Source of the DNA: Lutibacter sp. B1
Lineage (GTDB): Bacteria > Bacteroidota > Bacteroidia > Flavobacteriales > Flavobacteriaceae
DNA: 64,000 nucleotides
Direction of reading: 5' to 3'
Assembly (NCBI RefSeq): GCF_012524075.1
Contig: NZ_JAAZUI010000003.1
Span: 124,001 to 188,000, forward strand
Position 1 is the first letter of the stretch. Each line of letters begins with the position of its first letter. The translations under genes were made by a program, and so were the position numbers. A model generated the notes under the pieces. That model ran no database searches. It saw nothing but the letters and a program-made list of their open reading frames with translations, and had not been told where the DNA came from. Shown here piece after piece: positions 8,959-18,292 of this stretch.

Positions 8959-11106
8959 TTATTTATAATTCATCGTAAGCTGAATTCGTTTACGCTCAAC
9001 ATCAACTTCCAACACTTTTACAATAACTTGTTGGTGTAAGCTTACAATTTCGGTTACATCACTCACAAATTTATCTGACAAATTAGAAACGTGAACCAAG
9101 CCACTTTCTTTAATACCAATATCTACAAAACAACCAAAATTGGTAATATTATTTACAATTCCTGGTAATAATTGTCCAATTCTTAAATCGTTAATAGTTC
9201 TAATATCCTTATTAAATGTAAAAACTTTAGCTGTTGAACGAGGGTCTAATCCGGGTTTTTCAAGTTCTTTCACAATATCCTCAAGAGTTGGTAAACCAAC
9301 TGTTTCGCTGCAATACTTTTTTAAATCTATTTTTTGTAAAAGCTCTTTATTTCCAATTAATTCAGCTACATTTTTATTTAAATCTTTCGCCATTTTTGCA
9401 ACAATAGCATAACTTTCCGGATGTACAGCCGAGTCATCTAAAGGATTTTTCGCATTTTTAATTCGTAAAAATCCTGCACCTTGTTCAAAAGCTTTATCGC
9501 CCAGTCTTGGTACTTTTTTAATATCATTTCTTGAAGAAAAAGCACCTTTTTCAGTTCTGTAACTCACAATATTTTCAGCCAATTTTGGACCAATTCCAGA
9601 CACATAACTTAACAATGAAGTACTTGCGGTATTGATATTTACACCAACGGCATTTACACAACTTTCTACAACGGTATCCAAACTATTTTTTAATTTGGTT
9701 TGATCTACATCGTGCTGGTATTGCCCAACACCAATAGATTTTGCGTCGATTTTTACCAATTCAGCCAAAGGATCTGCTAAACGACGACCAATAGAAACTG
9801 CCCCACGAACAGTAACATCGTAATTTGGAAATTCATCACGCGCAATTTTTGAAGCAGAATAAATTGATGCTCCCGCTTCACTTACCACAAAAACCTGAAT
9901 ATCTTTGTTAAAGCGCATTTTTCTGATTAGTTGTTCTGTTTCTCTTGATGCTGTTCCGTTTCCAATGGCAATGGCTTCAATTTTATACGCATCAACCAGC
10001 GAGTTTATTTTTTTCATCGCACCAATAGAATCATTTTTAGGAGCGTGAGGATAAATGGTTTCATTATACTCCAAACCGCCTTGTGCATTTAAACACACAA
10101 CCTTACAGCCTGTTCTAAAACCCGGATCAATTGCCAATATGTTTTTTTCACCTAAAGGAGATCCTAATAATAATTGTTTTAAATTTTTTGCAAAAACAGC
10201 AATCGCTCCTTCATCAGCTTTTTCTTTTGCCATATTTAAGATTTCATTCGACAATGCAGGAAACAACAATCGTTTGTATGAATCTTGAATTGCTTTTTTA
10301 ATTTGAACGGAACAATCGTTATTAGAACGGATAATTCTATCTTCTATTTTGATTAAAGCTCTTTCATCATCAATTTCAATTTTTACACGAATAAAACCTT
10401 CTTTTTCTGCTCTTAAAATGGCTAACAATCGGTGTGAAGGAATTCTATTTAACGCTTCACTCCAATCAAAATAATCTCTAAATTTTTGCGCTTTCTCACT
10501 TGTGCTGAGCGGAGTCGAAGTATCTTCTTTTACTTTAACTACTTTGGTGTTTATTGTAGCGAATTTTTCTAACTGATAACGAATATTATTTCGAACATCG
10601 GTACGTTCATTAACCCATTCTGCAATTATATAACGTGCACCTTCTAAAGCTTCATCTTCAGTTTTAACCTCTTCTTTTACATATTTTAAAGCAATAGATT
10701 TAATATTTGTTGCATTCTGACTCATTATAATCTTCGCCAACGGTTCTAATCCATTTTTACGAGCAGTTTCGGCCTTTGTCTTACGTTTTTTCTTAAAAGG
10801 AAGGTAAATGTCTTCTAAAACAATTAAATCGTTCGTATTGGCTATTTTTTGCTTTAATTCTTCCGTTAAAACTTCTTGCTCCTCTAAAGCTTTAAGAATA
10901 GTTACTTTTCGTTTTTCAAGCTCTTCAAATTGCGATTTGTATTTTACAATTTCACCTATTTGAACCTCGTCTAAATTTTGGGTGCGTTCTTTTCTGTAAC
11001 GCGAAATAAAAGGAATGGTACAATCTTCATTTAATAACTGAATGGTATTTTCAATGCTTTTTTCAGGAAGATTGGTGTTGGATTTTATGTAGTTTACTAA
11101 TTGCAT
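8959..11106 (-). CDS. tex: Tex family RNA-binding transcription accessory protein
   Basis: Protein of 715 residues with the full Tex order: N-terminal helical domain, YqgF/RNase H-like domain (about 325-425; LAIDPGFRTGCKV), helix-hairpin-helix region (about 490-560; GIGPKLAENIVSYR) and C-terminal S1 RNA-binding domain (about 640-713; GCFVDIGIKESGLVHVS). Tex binds nucleic acid and affects transcription and stress tolerance. Residues about 195-202 (TSTPLSTS) are encoded by a known type of intergenic repeat (10501-10520) and look like an in-frame insertion between the helical domains. It is a single-gene unit flanked by palindromic repeats on both sides. Confidence 0.92.
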   Translation of the reverse strand: MQLVNYIKSNTNLPEKSIENTIQLLNEDCTIPFISRYRKERTQNLDEVQIGEIVKYKSQFEELEKRKVTILKALEEQEVLTEELKQKIANTNDLIVLEDIYLPFKKKRKTKAETARKNGLEPLAKIIMSQNATNIKSIALKYVKEEVKTEDEALEGARYIIAEWVNERTDVRNNIRYQLEKFATINTKVVKVKEDTSTPLSTSEKAQKFRDYFDWSEALNRIPSHRLLAILRAEKEGFIRVKIEIDDERALIKIEDRIIRSNNDCSVQIKKAIQDSYKRLLFPALSNEILNMAKEKADEGAIAVFAKNLKQLLLGSPLGEKNILAIDPGFRTGCKVVCLNAQGGLEYNETIYPHAPKNDSIGAMKKINSLVDAYKIEAIAIGNGTASRETEQLIRKMRFNKDIQVFVVSEAGASIYSASKIARDEFPNYDVTVRGAVSIGRRLADPLAELVKIDAKSIGVGQYQHDVDQTKLKNSLDTVVESCVNAVGVNINTASTSLLSYVSGIGPKLAENIVSYRTEKGAFSSRNDIKKVPRLGDKAFEQGAGFLRIKNAKNPLDDSAVHPESYAIVAKMAKDLNKNVAELIGNKELLQKIDLKKYCSETVGLPTLEDIVKELEKPGLDPRSTAKVFTFNKDIRTINDLRIGQLLPGIVNNITNFGCFVDIGIKESGLVHVSNLSDKFVSDVTEIVSLHQQVIVKVLEVDVERKRIQLTMNYK
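10501..10520 (-). repeat. Intergenic-type repeat inside the tex coding sequence
   Basis: The 20 bases tgtgctgagcggagtcgaag are, on the minus strand, a copy of the TTCGACTCCGCTCAG-type sequence that recurs widely between flavobacterial genes. Here it is read in frame within tex as part of TSTPLSTS. The surrounding code is AT-rich, so this GC-rich block stands out. Confidence 0.55.
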
Positions 11107-11137
11107 TTATTTTAAATATAATTAACATAAATATAAA

Positions 11138-11215
11138 CGTCACCTGAATTTATTTCAGGGTCTCTTAATTATTAATACAAATAGGATGAGATGCTGAAAC
11201 AAGTTCAGCATGACG
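11138..11215. repeat. Paired-palindrome repeat, copy 2 (intact)
   Basis: A 78-base element bounded by inverted CGTCA (11138-11142) and TGACG (11211-11215). Inside each end is a small palindrome: CCTGAA/TTCAGG (11143-11159) and ATGCTGAA/TTCAGCAT (11191-11211). It lies between metG and tex on the same strand and could fold as a double hairpin in RNA. Confidence 0.75.
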
Positions 11216-11228
11216 AACAAATTATTTT

Positions 11229-13286
11229 TTAACTTATCTGCTCGCCATTTTTTACCGAATCATTTTCAGGTTCAATAAAAGCTAATTTCCCGTCAGGAGT
11301 ATCAGTCATTAAAATCATTCCTTGACTTTCAATTCCTTTTAAAACGCGTGGAGCTAAATTTACCAAAACGGTTACTTTTTGACCAATAATTTCTTCAGGG
11401 GAGAAGCTTTCGGCAATTCCAGAAACTATAGTACGTGTATCAATACCAACATCAACTTTTAGTTGTAACAATTTTTTGGTTTTTGGTACTTTAACAGCTT
11501 CAACAATAGTTCCCACTCTAATATCCAGCTTTGTAAAATCATCAAATTGGATGGTTTCTTTTTGTGGTTCTACAACTTTATTTTCGGCTTCATTAGCTAG
11601 TTTGGTTGTTTCTAATTTATTTAGTTGAACTTGAATTTCGCTATCTTCAATTTTAGCAAACAATAATTCTGCTTTTCCTATTTGATGATTTTCAGCAAGT
11701 AAAACATCTTTTTCAGCAACATCATTCCATTGTAAATTTTCAGAAATATTCAGTATTCCTTTTAATTTTGAAGCTGAAAAGGGTAAAAATGGCTCAGCAA
11801 CAACAGACAATCCTGTTGCAATTTGCAAGGCAACATATATAATTGTTTTAACTCTATCCGGATTTTCTTTAATCAACTTCCAAGGTTCTTCATCAGCCAA
11901 ATATTTATTTCCTAAACGCGCTAAATTCATCAATTCTTGTGATGCTTCTCTAAATCTGTAACGCTCAATAGAATCTGCAATTATTGATGGAAATTTTTGT
12001 AATTTTTCCAACGTTTCATTATCAACATCTGAAAATTCATTTGGTTCAGGAACAATACCTTTGTAATATTTATTGGTTAACACTACAACTCTATTGATAA
12101 AATTTCCAAAAATAGCAACCAATTCATTGTTATTTCTTGCCTGAAAATCTTTCCAAGTAAAATCGTTGTCTTTTGTTTCTGGTGCATTTGCAGTTAATGT
12201 ATAACGCAACACATCTTGTTTATCAGGAAAATCTTCTAAATATTCGTGTAACCAAACTGCCCAATTTTTTGAAGTTGAAATTTTATCGCCTTCTAAATTT
12301 AAAAATTCATTTGCAGGCACATTTTCAGGTAAAATATAACTTCCTTCAGCTTTTAACATCGCCGGAAAAATAATACAATGAAACACAATGTTATCTTTTC
12401 CAATAAAATGAATAAGCTTAGTGTCTTTATCTTTCCAATAAGGTTCCCAATCTTTTCCTTCACGTGCAGCCCATTCTTTAGTTGATGAAATATAACCAAT
12501 AGGAGCATCAAACCAAACGTATAGTACTTTTCCTTCAGCTTCTTCTACAGGCACAGGAATTCCCCAATCTAAATCGCGTGTAACAGCCCTTGGCTTTAAA
12601 CCATCATCTAACCACGATTTTACTTGTCCTAACACGTTGGTTTTCCAATCGTTTTTATGACCTTCAACAATCCATTCTCGTAACCATTTCTCGTACTTAT
12701 CTAATGGTAAATACCAGTGTTTTGTAACCTTCATTGTAGGTACATTTCCTGTAATTGCCGATTTTGGATTGATCAAATCTGTTGCATTATGACTTGTACC
12801 GCATTTTTCGCATTGATCTCCATAACTTTCTTCATTACCGCATTTTGGGCAGGTTCCAACAACAAATCTATCTGCTAAAAACTGATTTGCTTCTTCATCA
12901 TATAATTGCTCGGTTGCCTCTTCAATAAATTTACCTTCATCGTATAATTTCTTAAAAAATTCTGAGGCTGTTTTATGGTGAATTTTAGCAGATGTACGCG
13001 AATAATTTTCAAAAGAAATGCCAAAATCAGCAAATGATTTTTTAATAATTGCGTGGTATTTATCTACAATATCTTGTGGCGTAACACCTTCTTTTTTTGC
13101 TTTTAACGTTATTGGTACGCCGTGTTCATCAGAACCGCAAATAAAGGCAACATCATTTCCTGTGCTACGTAAATAACGTGCGTAAATATCAGCTGGCACA
13201 TATACTCCTGCTAAATGTCCTATATGAACCGGACCATTTGTATATGGTAAAGCCGCTGTAATTGTATATCTTTTTGAATTGCTCAT
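11229..13286 (-). CDS. metG: Methionyl-tRNA synthetase
   Basis: This enzyme charges tRNA-Met with methionine using ATP, in the cytosol. The 685-residue protein has the class I HIGH motif at 21-24 (GPVHIGHL), a four-cysteine zinc finger ([18 protein letters not shown]), the KMSKS-loop equivalent [10 protein letters not shown] and a C-terminal EMAP/tRNA-binding domain (about 580-685; [18 protein letters not shown]). I placed the start at 13286 ([15 protein letters not shown]) because the Rossmann fold begins there; an in-frame upstream ATG would add 29 unrelated residues. The KMSKS loop reads KISTS, which is normal in this group. Confidence 0.96.
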   Translation of the reverse strand: MSNSKRYTITAALPYTNGPVHIGHLAGVYVPADIYARYLRSTGNDVAFICGSDEHGVPITLKAKKEGVTPQDIVDKYHAIIKKSFADFGISFENYSRTSAKIHHKTASEFFKKLYDEGKFIEEATEQLYDEEANQFLADRFVVGTCPKCGNEESYGDQCEKCGTSHNATDLINPKSAITGNVPTMKVTKHWYLPLDKYEKWLREWIVEGHKNDWKTNVLGQVKSWLDDGLKPRAVTRDLDWGIPVPVEEAEGKVLYVWFDAPIGYISSTKEWAAREGKDWEPYWKDKDTKLIHFIGKDNIVFHCIIFPAMLKAEGSYILPENVPANEFLNLEGDKISTSKNWAVWLHEYLEDFPDKQDVLRYTLTANAPETKDNDFTWKDFQARNNNELVAIFGNFINRVVVLTNKYYKGIVPEPNEFSDVDNETLEKLQKFPSIIADSIERYRFREASQELMNLARLGNKYLADEEPWKLIKENPDRVKTIIYVALQIATGLSVVAEPFLPFSASKLKGILNISENLQWNDVAEKDVLLAENHQIGKAELLFAKIEDSEIQVQLNKLETTKLANEAENKVVEPQKETIQFDDFTKLDIRVGTIVEAVKVPKTKKLLQLKVDVGIDTRTIVSGIAESFSPEEIIGQKVTVLVNLAPRVLKGIESQGMILMTDTPDGKLAFIEPENDSVKNGEQIS

Positions 13287-13389
13287 CAAAATTAATTTAA
13301 GAAAGTGCAAAAATAAGGATTGTTTATTAGAAAAGTGAAAAGTTGATTCGGTTTTCGTAATTTGCATTATCATTTATTAATTTTAAAGA

Positions 13390-14283
13390 ATGATTCAACC
13401 GGTTAATTTAAAGAAAGATGATACTGTTGCCATAATTTCAACAGCCCGAAAAATTACTCCCGATAAAATTATACCAGCCATTAGGTTGCTTGAAAGTTGG
13501 GGTTTAAACGCAGTTTTAGGCGATACTATTGGCTCGGAAGAAAATCAATTTGCAGGAAGTGATGAGATACGAATAAACGATTTTCAAAAAATGCTCGACA
13601 ATCACAAAATAAAAGCTATTTGGTGTGCTCGAGGTGGATACGGAACAGTTCGAATTATTGACCAACTTGATTTTACGGAATTTAAGAAAAATCCTAAATG
13701 GATTATTGGTTATTCCGACATTACGGTTTTACACAACCATATCCATAATTTTAGCATTGAAACCATTCATGCTACGATGCCTTTAGATATTGAAAAAAAC
13801 ACCAAAATGGCTTTAACATCCTTAAAAAAAAGTATTTTCGGAAAGCCTGTTTCTTATAAAATTCCTTCTTCAGAAGAAAATAAATTGGGAAGTGCTAAAG
13901 GAGAACTTATTGGAGGAAATTTGTCTATTTTATACAGTTTATTGGGAAGTAATTCATCTATAAATACTTCTGAAAAAATTCTTTTTATTGAAGATTTAGA
14001 CGAATATTTATATCATATTGACAGAATGCTGATGAACTTAAAAAGAAACGGTTATTTTGAAAATTTAAGAGGACTCATTGTGGGAGGAATGACAGATATG
14101 CACGATAACAGTATTCCATTTGGTAAAAATGCCAAAGAAATTATTCTAGATATTGTTTCTGAATACGATTTTCCGGTTGTTTTTGATTTTCCTGCCGGGC
14201 ATTTAAATGATAATAATGCCTTAGTTTTAGGACGAAATGTAAAATTAGAGATTAACAACCAAACGGTAACGCTTTTGTTATAA
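13390..14283 (+). CDS. LD-carboxypeptidase (S66 family, murein recycling)
   Basis: Cytosolic serine peptidase of 297 residues that removes the terminal D-Ala from murein tetrapeptides during peptidoglycan recycling. The family Ser-Glu-His triad can be placed at Ser109 (IIGYSDITVL), Glu201 (LFIEDLDEY) and His271 (FPAGHLNDN). There is no signal peptide, in line with LdcA. The gene is divergent from metG and convergent with ssb, with a bidirectional terminator after it. Confidence 0.9.
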   Translation: MIQPVNLKKDDTVAIISTARKITPDKIIPAIRLLESWGLNAVLGDTIGSEENQFAGSDEIRINDFQKMLDNHKIKAIWCARGGYGTVRIIDQLDFTEFKKNPKWIIGYSDITVLHNHIHNFSIETIHATMPLDIEKNTKMALTSLKKSIFGKPVSYKIPSSEENKLGSAKGELIGGNLSILYSLLGSNSSINTSEKILFIEDLDEYLYHIDRMLMNLKRNGYFENLRGLIVGGMTDMHDNSIPFGKNAKEIILDIVSEYDFPVVFDFPAGHLNDNNALVLGRNVKLEINNQTVTLLL

Positions 14284-14400
14284 AATATATAAGATAAAAC
14301 GATTGTTATTCTAAATGAAGTGATAACAAATGAAGAACCTCATTAAATAACAATACAGATTCTTAGTTGCACTATAACAATAGGAGTTTTCAAAACAAAA

Positions 14401-14424
14401 AACCGCCAATTGACGGTTTTTCTC
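14401..14424. terminator. Bidirectional terminator between LD-carboxypeptidase and ssb genes
   Basis: AACCGCCAATTGACGGTT (14401-14418) forms a hairpin with one mismatch, flanked by an A-run on the left and a T-run on the right, so it can stop transcription from both sides. The rest of the interval 14284-14446 shows no gene. Confidence 0.8.
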
Positions 14425-14446
14425 TTTTTCAAAGCAAACTTCCCAA

Positions 14447-14782
14447 TTACTTACCTCCAAGTAGTAGAAGCTCATTTACAACAACTTCAGTTATATAGCG
14501 TTTTTCACCATTTTTATCTTCATAACTTCTTGAAGTTAATTTCCCTTCAATAGCTATTTCTCTTCCTTTTTCTAAATATTGTTCAACAATTTCAGCAGTT
14601 TTATTCCACGCTACTACATTGTGCCATTGCGTATCAGTTACTTTTTCTCCTTGTGCATTTTTATAAGATTCATTTGTAGCGATAGAGAATTTCGCTAATT
14701 TTTTTCCTGAATCTAAAGTGATAATTTCCGGGTTGTTTCCTAAGTTTCCAATTAACTGTACTTTGTTTCTTAACGTACTCAT
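14447..14782 (-). CDS. ssb: Single-stranded DNA-binding protein (short form)
   Basis: OB-fold SSB of 111 residues beginning MSTLRNKVQLIGNLGNNPEI and ending VNELLLLGGK. The core ssDNA-binding motifs (KLAKFSIATNESY, TQWHNVVAWNKTAEI, EGKLTSRSYEDKNGEKRY) are intact. It lacks the disordered tail and acidic DDDxPF tip that recruits replication and repair partners. Short tail-less SSBs are common as a second SSB in Flavobacteriia, so a full-length one probably exists elsewhere. It is divergent from the HNH gene at 14962. Confidence 0.9.
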   Translation of the reverse strand: MSTLRNKVQLIGNLGNNPEIITLDSGKKLAKFSIATNESYKNAQGEKVTDTQWHNVVAWNKTAEIVEQYLEKGREIAIEGKLTSRSYEDKNGEKRYITEVVVNELLLLGGK

Positions 14783-14870
14783 AAGATAAGGTTTAAATTA
14801 TGTTGAATATCATTCGTTCAATTCAACAGGGCAAATATCTTATGTTTTAAAAATGATATTCGGTTTAAAT

Positions 14871-14930
14871 ACATTTACTTTCGATAGTAAATGTTTGTAG
14901 TCGTTTGTAAACGGATATTTTGTATATTTG
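14871..14930 (+). promoter_or_regulatory. Palindromes and promoter between ssb and the HNH gene
   Basis: A nine-base-arm palindrome ACATTTACT/AGTAAATGT (14871-14894), a second one CGTTTgtAAACG (14902-14913) and a -7 box TATATTTG (14923-14930) lie in the divergent region. The palindromes overlap the expected -33 zone of the rightward promoter and could be operators acting on either gene. Confidence 0.5.
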
Positions 14931-14961
14931 TAGTACTACTTTACTAAAAAAACCTAAAATT

Positions 14962-15519
14962 ATGATAGTTAATTATAGAAATGAGGTATGGACACCATAC
15001 AAAATGGAAAGTTGGAGTGATGAAGACGAGTATTTAATATCCAACTACGGAAGAATAAAAAGAAAAAAAGTAACTGAAGATGAATGGCAGCTATCTAAAA
15101 CATCATTAGTAGGAGGCTATCCTTCTTTTTGGATTCGAAAAAAAGGAAAGAGTAGAACTTCATCCAGTTATGTTCATAGGGCTGTTGCAAACATTTATTT
15201 AAAAAAAAGAGAAGATCAAAAATTTGTAATTCATTTAGATTTTGATAAAACAAATAATGAAGCTTCTAATCTAAAATGGGCAAATAAAGAAGAACTTAAG
15301 CAACATCACACTAAAAATCCTGAGTTAATTAAACGAAAAGGAGAAATTAAATATTCAAAACTCACAGAAGGTAGAGTTAGAATGATAAAAAGAAAAATAT
15401 TCGACCCTAACAGAAGAACCAGAATGCGTTTAATTGCTAAGCAATTTGGAATATCTGAAATGCAATTATACCGTATAAAATCTGGTGAAAACTGGGGTCA
15501 TGTAAAAATTGACGGATAA
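14962..15519 (+). CDS. NUMOD4 and HNH endonuclease-like protein with C-terminal HTH
   Basis: Protein of 185 residues. An N-terminal NUMOD4 DNA-binding motif (EVWTPYKMESWSDEDEYLIS then NYGRIKR) is followed by an HNH-like core (YVHRAVANIYL, then FVIHLDFDKTNNEASNLKWA) and a C-terminal helix-turn-helix (LTEGRVRMIKRKI, RLIAKQFGISEMQLYRIKSG). The usual VNH of the second motif is VIH here, so nuclease activity is uncertain. Homing-type proteins of this build occur as free-standing chromosomal genes in Flavobacteriia, where they may be regulators. Start set at MIVNYRNEVW; the upstream in-frame extension overlaps the -7 box. A zinc-ribbon gene follows 17 bases later. Confidence 0.78.
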   Translation: MIVNYRNEVWTPYKMESWSDEDEYLISNYGRIKRKKVTEDEWQLSKTSLVGGYPSFWIRKKGKSRTSSSYVHRAVANIYLKKREDQKFVIHLDFDKTNNEASNLKWANKEELKQHHTKNPELIKRKGEIKYSKLTEGRVRMIKRKIFDPNRRTRMRLIAKQFGISEMQLYRIKSGENWGHVKIDG

Positions 15520-15536
15520 AAAGATTAAAAATTTAA

Positions 15537-15884
15537 ATGAAAAAAAATTGCTTAGAATGCGGCGAACCGCTTAATGGTCGTATTGACAAAAAATTTTGCT
15601 CTGATTATTGTAGAAACACTTATAATAATAAGATTAACAAAGAAAGTAAAAACCTAATTAGAAACATTAATAACAGGCTTCGAAAAAATCATCGTATTCT
15701 TTCTGAACTAAATACTTTGGGAAAAACAAAGGTGACCAGAAAAAAACTTTTGGATGATAATTTCGACTTCGATTTTATTACTTCTATTTATACCACAAAA
15801 GCGGGGAATACCTATTTTTATGTTTACGATCAAGGATATTTGCCTATAGAAAACGACTATTTTTTGCTCATAAAAAAAGATTAA
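15537..15884 (+). CDS. Small zinc-ribbon protein
   Basis: Protein of 115 residues starting with a four-cysteine zinc ribbon (CLECGEPLNGRIDKKFCSDYC), then a basic helix rich in Asn and Arg and a compact C-terminal beta region (NTYFYVYDQGYLPIENDYF). It resembles the DUF2116-type Zn-ribbon proteins found in Bacteroidetes. It sits 17 bases behind the NUMOD4/HNH gene and is probably co-transcribed, but no function is known. Confidence 0.75.
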   Translation: MKKNCLECGEPLNGRIDKKFCSDYCRNTYNNKINKESKNLIRNINNRLRKNHRILSELNTLGKTKVTRKKLLDDNFDFDFITSIYTTKAGNTYFYVYDQGYLPIENDYFLLIKKD

Positions 15885-15980
15885 TTATTTGATATTTAGT
15901 AATTAAGTTTAAAGTTTTTTGCTAAAAATAACGAGTTTCTAAAAAATAAATTAATTTAGAAGTACTCAATTTTTTAGTTT

Positions 15981-18290
15981 ATGGCTTCAAAAAAATACCG
16001 TCGTATTATTTCACTACTCTTAATTGTAGGAGCAGTTTATTATAGTTTTTATTCGTTAATGCCTTCTGAAAAAATAGAAGAAACCGCAACTTCTGCAGAG
16101 TTTTCTATTAATAATGCATTGCGTCATTTAAAAGAAATTTCAAAAAAGCCTCATTATACAGGTTCAGAAGAATTAGGTGTGGTTAAAAACTACATAGTTT
16201 CTCAATTAGAGGCTTTAGGACTAAAAGTTGAAATTCAAGAGCAAACAGCCATAAATAAAAAATGGAAAGCCGCTACAAACACAGTAAATATTTTAGCTCG
16301 AATTAAAGGAACTGAAGAAGGGAAAGCACTACTGTTACTTTCACATTACGATTCCAATCCGCATTCTTCACTTGGCGCAAGTGATGCAGGAAGTGGAGTT
16401 GTAACAATTTTAGAAGGTGTAAGAGCTTTTCTTACTCAAAATAAACAACCAAAAAACGATGTTATTATTTGTATTACGGATGCTGAAGAGCTTGGTTTAT
16501 TGGGAGCGAATGCTTTTGTAAACCATCATCCTTGGGTAAAAGATGTTGGGTTAGTACTTAATTTTGAAGCTAGAGGAAGCGGAGGTCCAAGTTACATGTT
16601 GCTAGAAACTAATGGAGGAAATAAAAATTTAATTGAAGCATTTCAACAAGCAAAAACACCCTATCCGGTTGCAAATTCTTTAATGTATAGCATTTATAAA
16701 ATGCTGCCAAATGATACTGATTTGACTGTGTTTAGAGAAGATGCTGATATTGATGGTATTAATTTTGCTTTTATTGATGATCATTTTGATTATCATACAG
16801 CACAAGATTCTTATCAGCGATTGGATATAAGCACTTTAAAACATCAAGCATCTTATTTAACAGCAACACTAAACTATTTTGCATTCAATAATTTGGATAA
16901 TTTAAAAGCTCAGGATGATTTTGTTTATTTTAATTTTCCGTATTTCGGAATGGTTTTTTATCCGTTCTCTTGGGTTACACCTATTTTTATAGTGTGTGTT
17001 TTTGCATTTTTAGGTTTAATTTTTAGTGGATTTACAAAAAGAAAATTAAGGGTTAAAGGAATTGTAAAAGGCTTTATTCCTTTTATACTTTCTATTGTAA
17101 TTTCGGGTGTAACGGCTTATTTTGGATGGAAACTATTGCTTAAAATTTATCCGCAGTACAACGATATTTTACAAGGATTTACCTATAATGGTTATATTTA
17201 TATTATAGCATTTGTATCGTTAACAATTGCTATATGTTTTTGGTTTTATAAAAGTTTTTTTCAAAAAAGAACAAATCAAGATTTACTTATTGCACCATTG
17301 CTAGGTTGGATTATACTGAATGGATTTATTGCTTTTTATTTAAAAGGTGCAGGGTTTTTTATACTTCCTGTTATTGTTTTATTGATAATTTTGGCCGTTC
17401 TACTATTTTCTGATAAAGAAAATAACACCTTATTATTTACTATTTTAACAATTCCGGTATTGGTAATTTTTGCTCCTTTGGTAAAAATGTTACCTGTTGG
17501 GTTAGGATTAAAAATGTTAGCAATAAGCAGCGTGTTTACAGTGTTGTTATTTGGAGTTTTAACACCTGTTTTTTACAACTATTCTAACAACAAACAGTTA
17601 ATCAAACTTTTTAGTTTAATTGGATTAATAGCGCTTATTTCAGCGTCATTCACGTCTTCTTATTCAAAAGACAGGATGAAACCAAACAGTATTTTATATG
17701 TGCTTGATACAAATAAAAAGGAAGCATATTGGGGAACCTATAATTTAAAGTTAGATCAATTTACCAAACAATTTTTAGGTGAAAAACCTACTGAAGGAAG
17801 TTACGATGAAAATACGACCGCCAGTAAATATAAAACCAAAATAAAATGGCATACAAAAGCTGAGATTAAAGATTTAAAAAAGCCGTTGATTCAAGTACTT
17901 TCCGATACTGTAATTAATAAAAACAGAAAAGTTTGTTTGAGTATTATTTCTGAAAGAAATGCCAATAAAATTGAAATATTATCTAAAATCCCAATCAGAT
18001 TTAAGTCTTTTAAAGTTAACGATGAAGATTTAAAACGTAAATGGAGTAATCCGTATGTGCTTACAATTGATAAAGGAACAGTTTTGACCTATTATTTAAC
18101 TAAGAATGAGATAATTGATATAGAAATGATTGTTGATGAAGGTCAACAATTTGATTTAGATATTTTAGAAGCTAAGTACGATTTGTTTACTAATCCTCAG
18201 TTTGATATTCTACCTCGTACAGAGGAAATGTTGCCAATGCCTTTTGTTTTAAACGATGCAACGGTTGTAAAAACCAATATTCAATTTTAA
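15981..18290 (+). CDS. M28 family zinc peptidase with C-terminal membrane domain
   Basis: A 769-residue aminopeptidase-type protein. One N-terminal membrane helix (about 7-24) is followed by the M28 domain (about 40-310) with the dinuclear zinc ligands visible as SHYDSNPHSSLGASDAGSG (His, Asp), TDAEELGLLGA (Glu-Glu), NFEARGSGG and DDHFDYHT (His). Eight or nine membrane helices (about 325-560) and a soluble periplasmic tail follow. The peptidase domain should face the periplasm. The DUF2891 lipoprotein gene starts 2 bases after its stop and is likely in the same operon. Confidence 0.9.
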   Translation: MASKKYRRIISLLLIVGAVYYSFYSLMPSEKIEETATSAEFSINNALRHLKEISKKPHYTGSEELGVVKNYIVSQLEALGLKVEIQEQTAINKKWKAATNTVNILARIKGTEEGKALLLLSHYDSNPHSSLGASDAGSGVVTILEGVRAFLTQNKQPKNDVIICITDAEELGLLGANAFVNHHPWVKDVGLVLNFEARGSGGPSYMLLETNGGNKNLIEAFQQAKTPYPVANSLMYSIYKMLPNDTDLTVFREDADIDGINFAFIDDHFDYHTAQDSYQRLDISTLKHQASYLTATLNYFAFNNLDNLKAQDDFVYFNFPYFGMVFYPFSWVTPIFIVCVFAFLGLIFSGFTKRKLRVKGIVKGFIPFILSIVISGVTAYFGWKLLLKIYPQYNDILQGFTYNGYIYIIAFVSLTIAICFWFYKSFFQKRTNQDLLIAPLLGWIILNGFIAFYLKGAGFFILPVIVLLIILAVLLFSDKENNTLLFTILTIPVLVIFAPLVKMLPVGLGLKMLAISSVFTVLLFGVLTPVFYNYSNNKQLIKLFSLIGLIALISASFTSSYSKDRMKPNSILYVLDTNKKEAYWGTYNLKLDQFTKQFLGEKPTEGSYDENTTASKYKTKIKWHTKAEIKDLKKPLIQVLSDTVINKNRKVCLSIISERNANKIEILSKIPIRFKSFKVNDEDLKRKWSNPYVLTIDKGTVLTYYLTKNEIIDIEMIVDEGQQFDLDILEAKYDLFTNPQFDILPRTEEMLPMPFVLNDATVVKTNIQF

Positions 18291-18292
18291 AA

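Noticed and set aside
14962-15519. NUMOD4/HNH gene as an active homing endonuclease or intron-encoded gene
   Set aside because: No intron or interrupted host gene surrounds it and the second motif is altered, so only the domain assignment is claimed.
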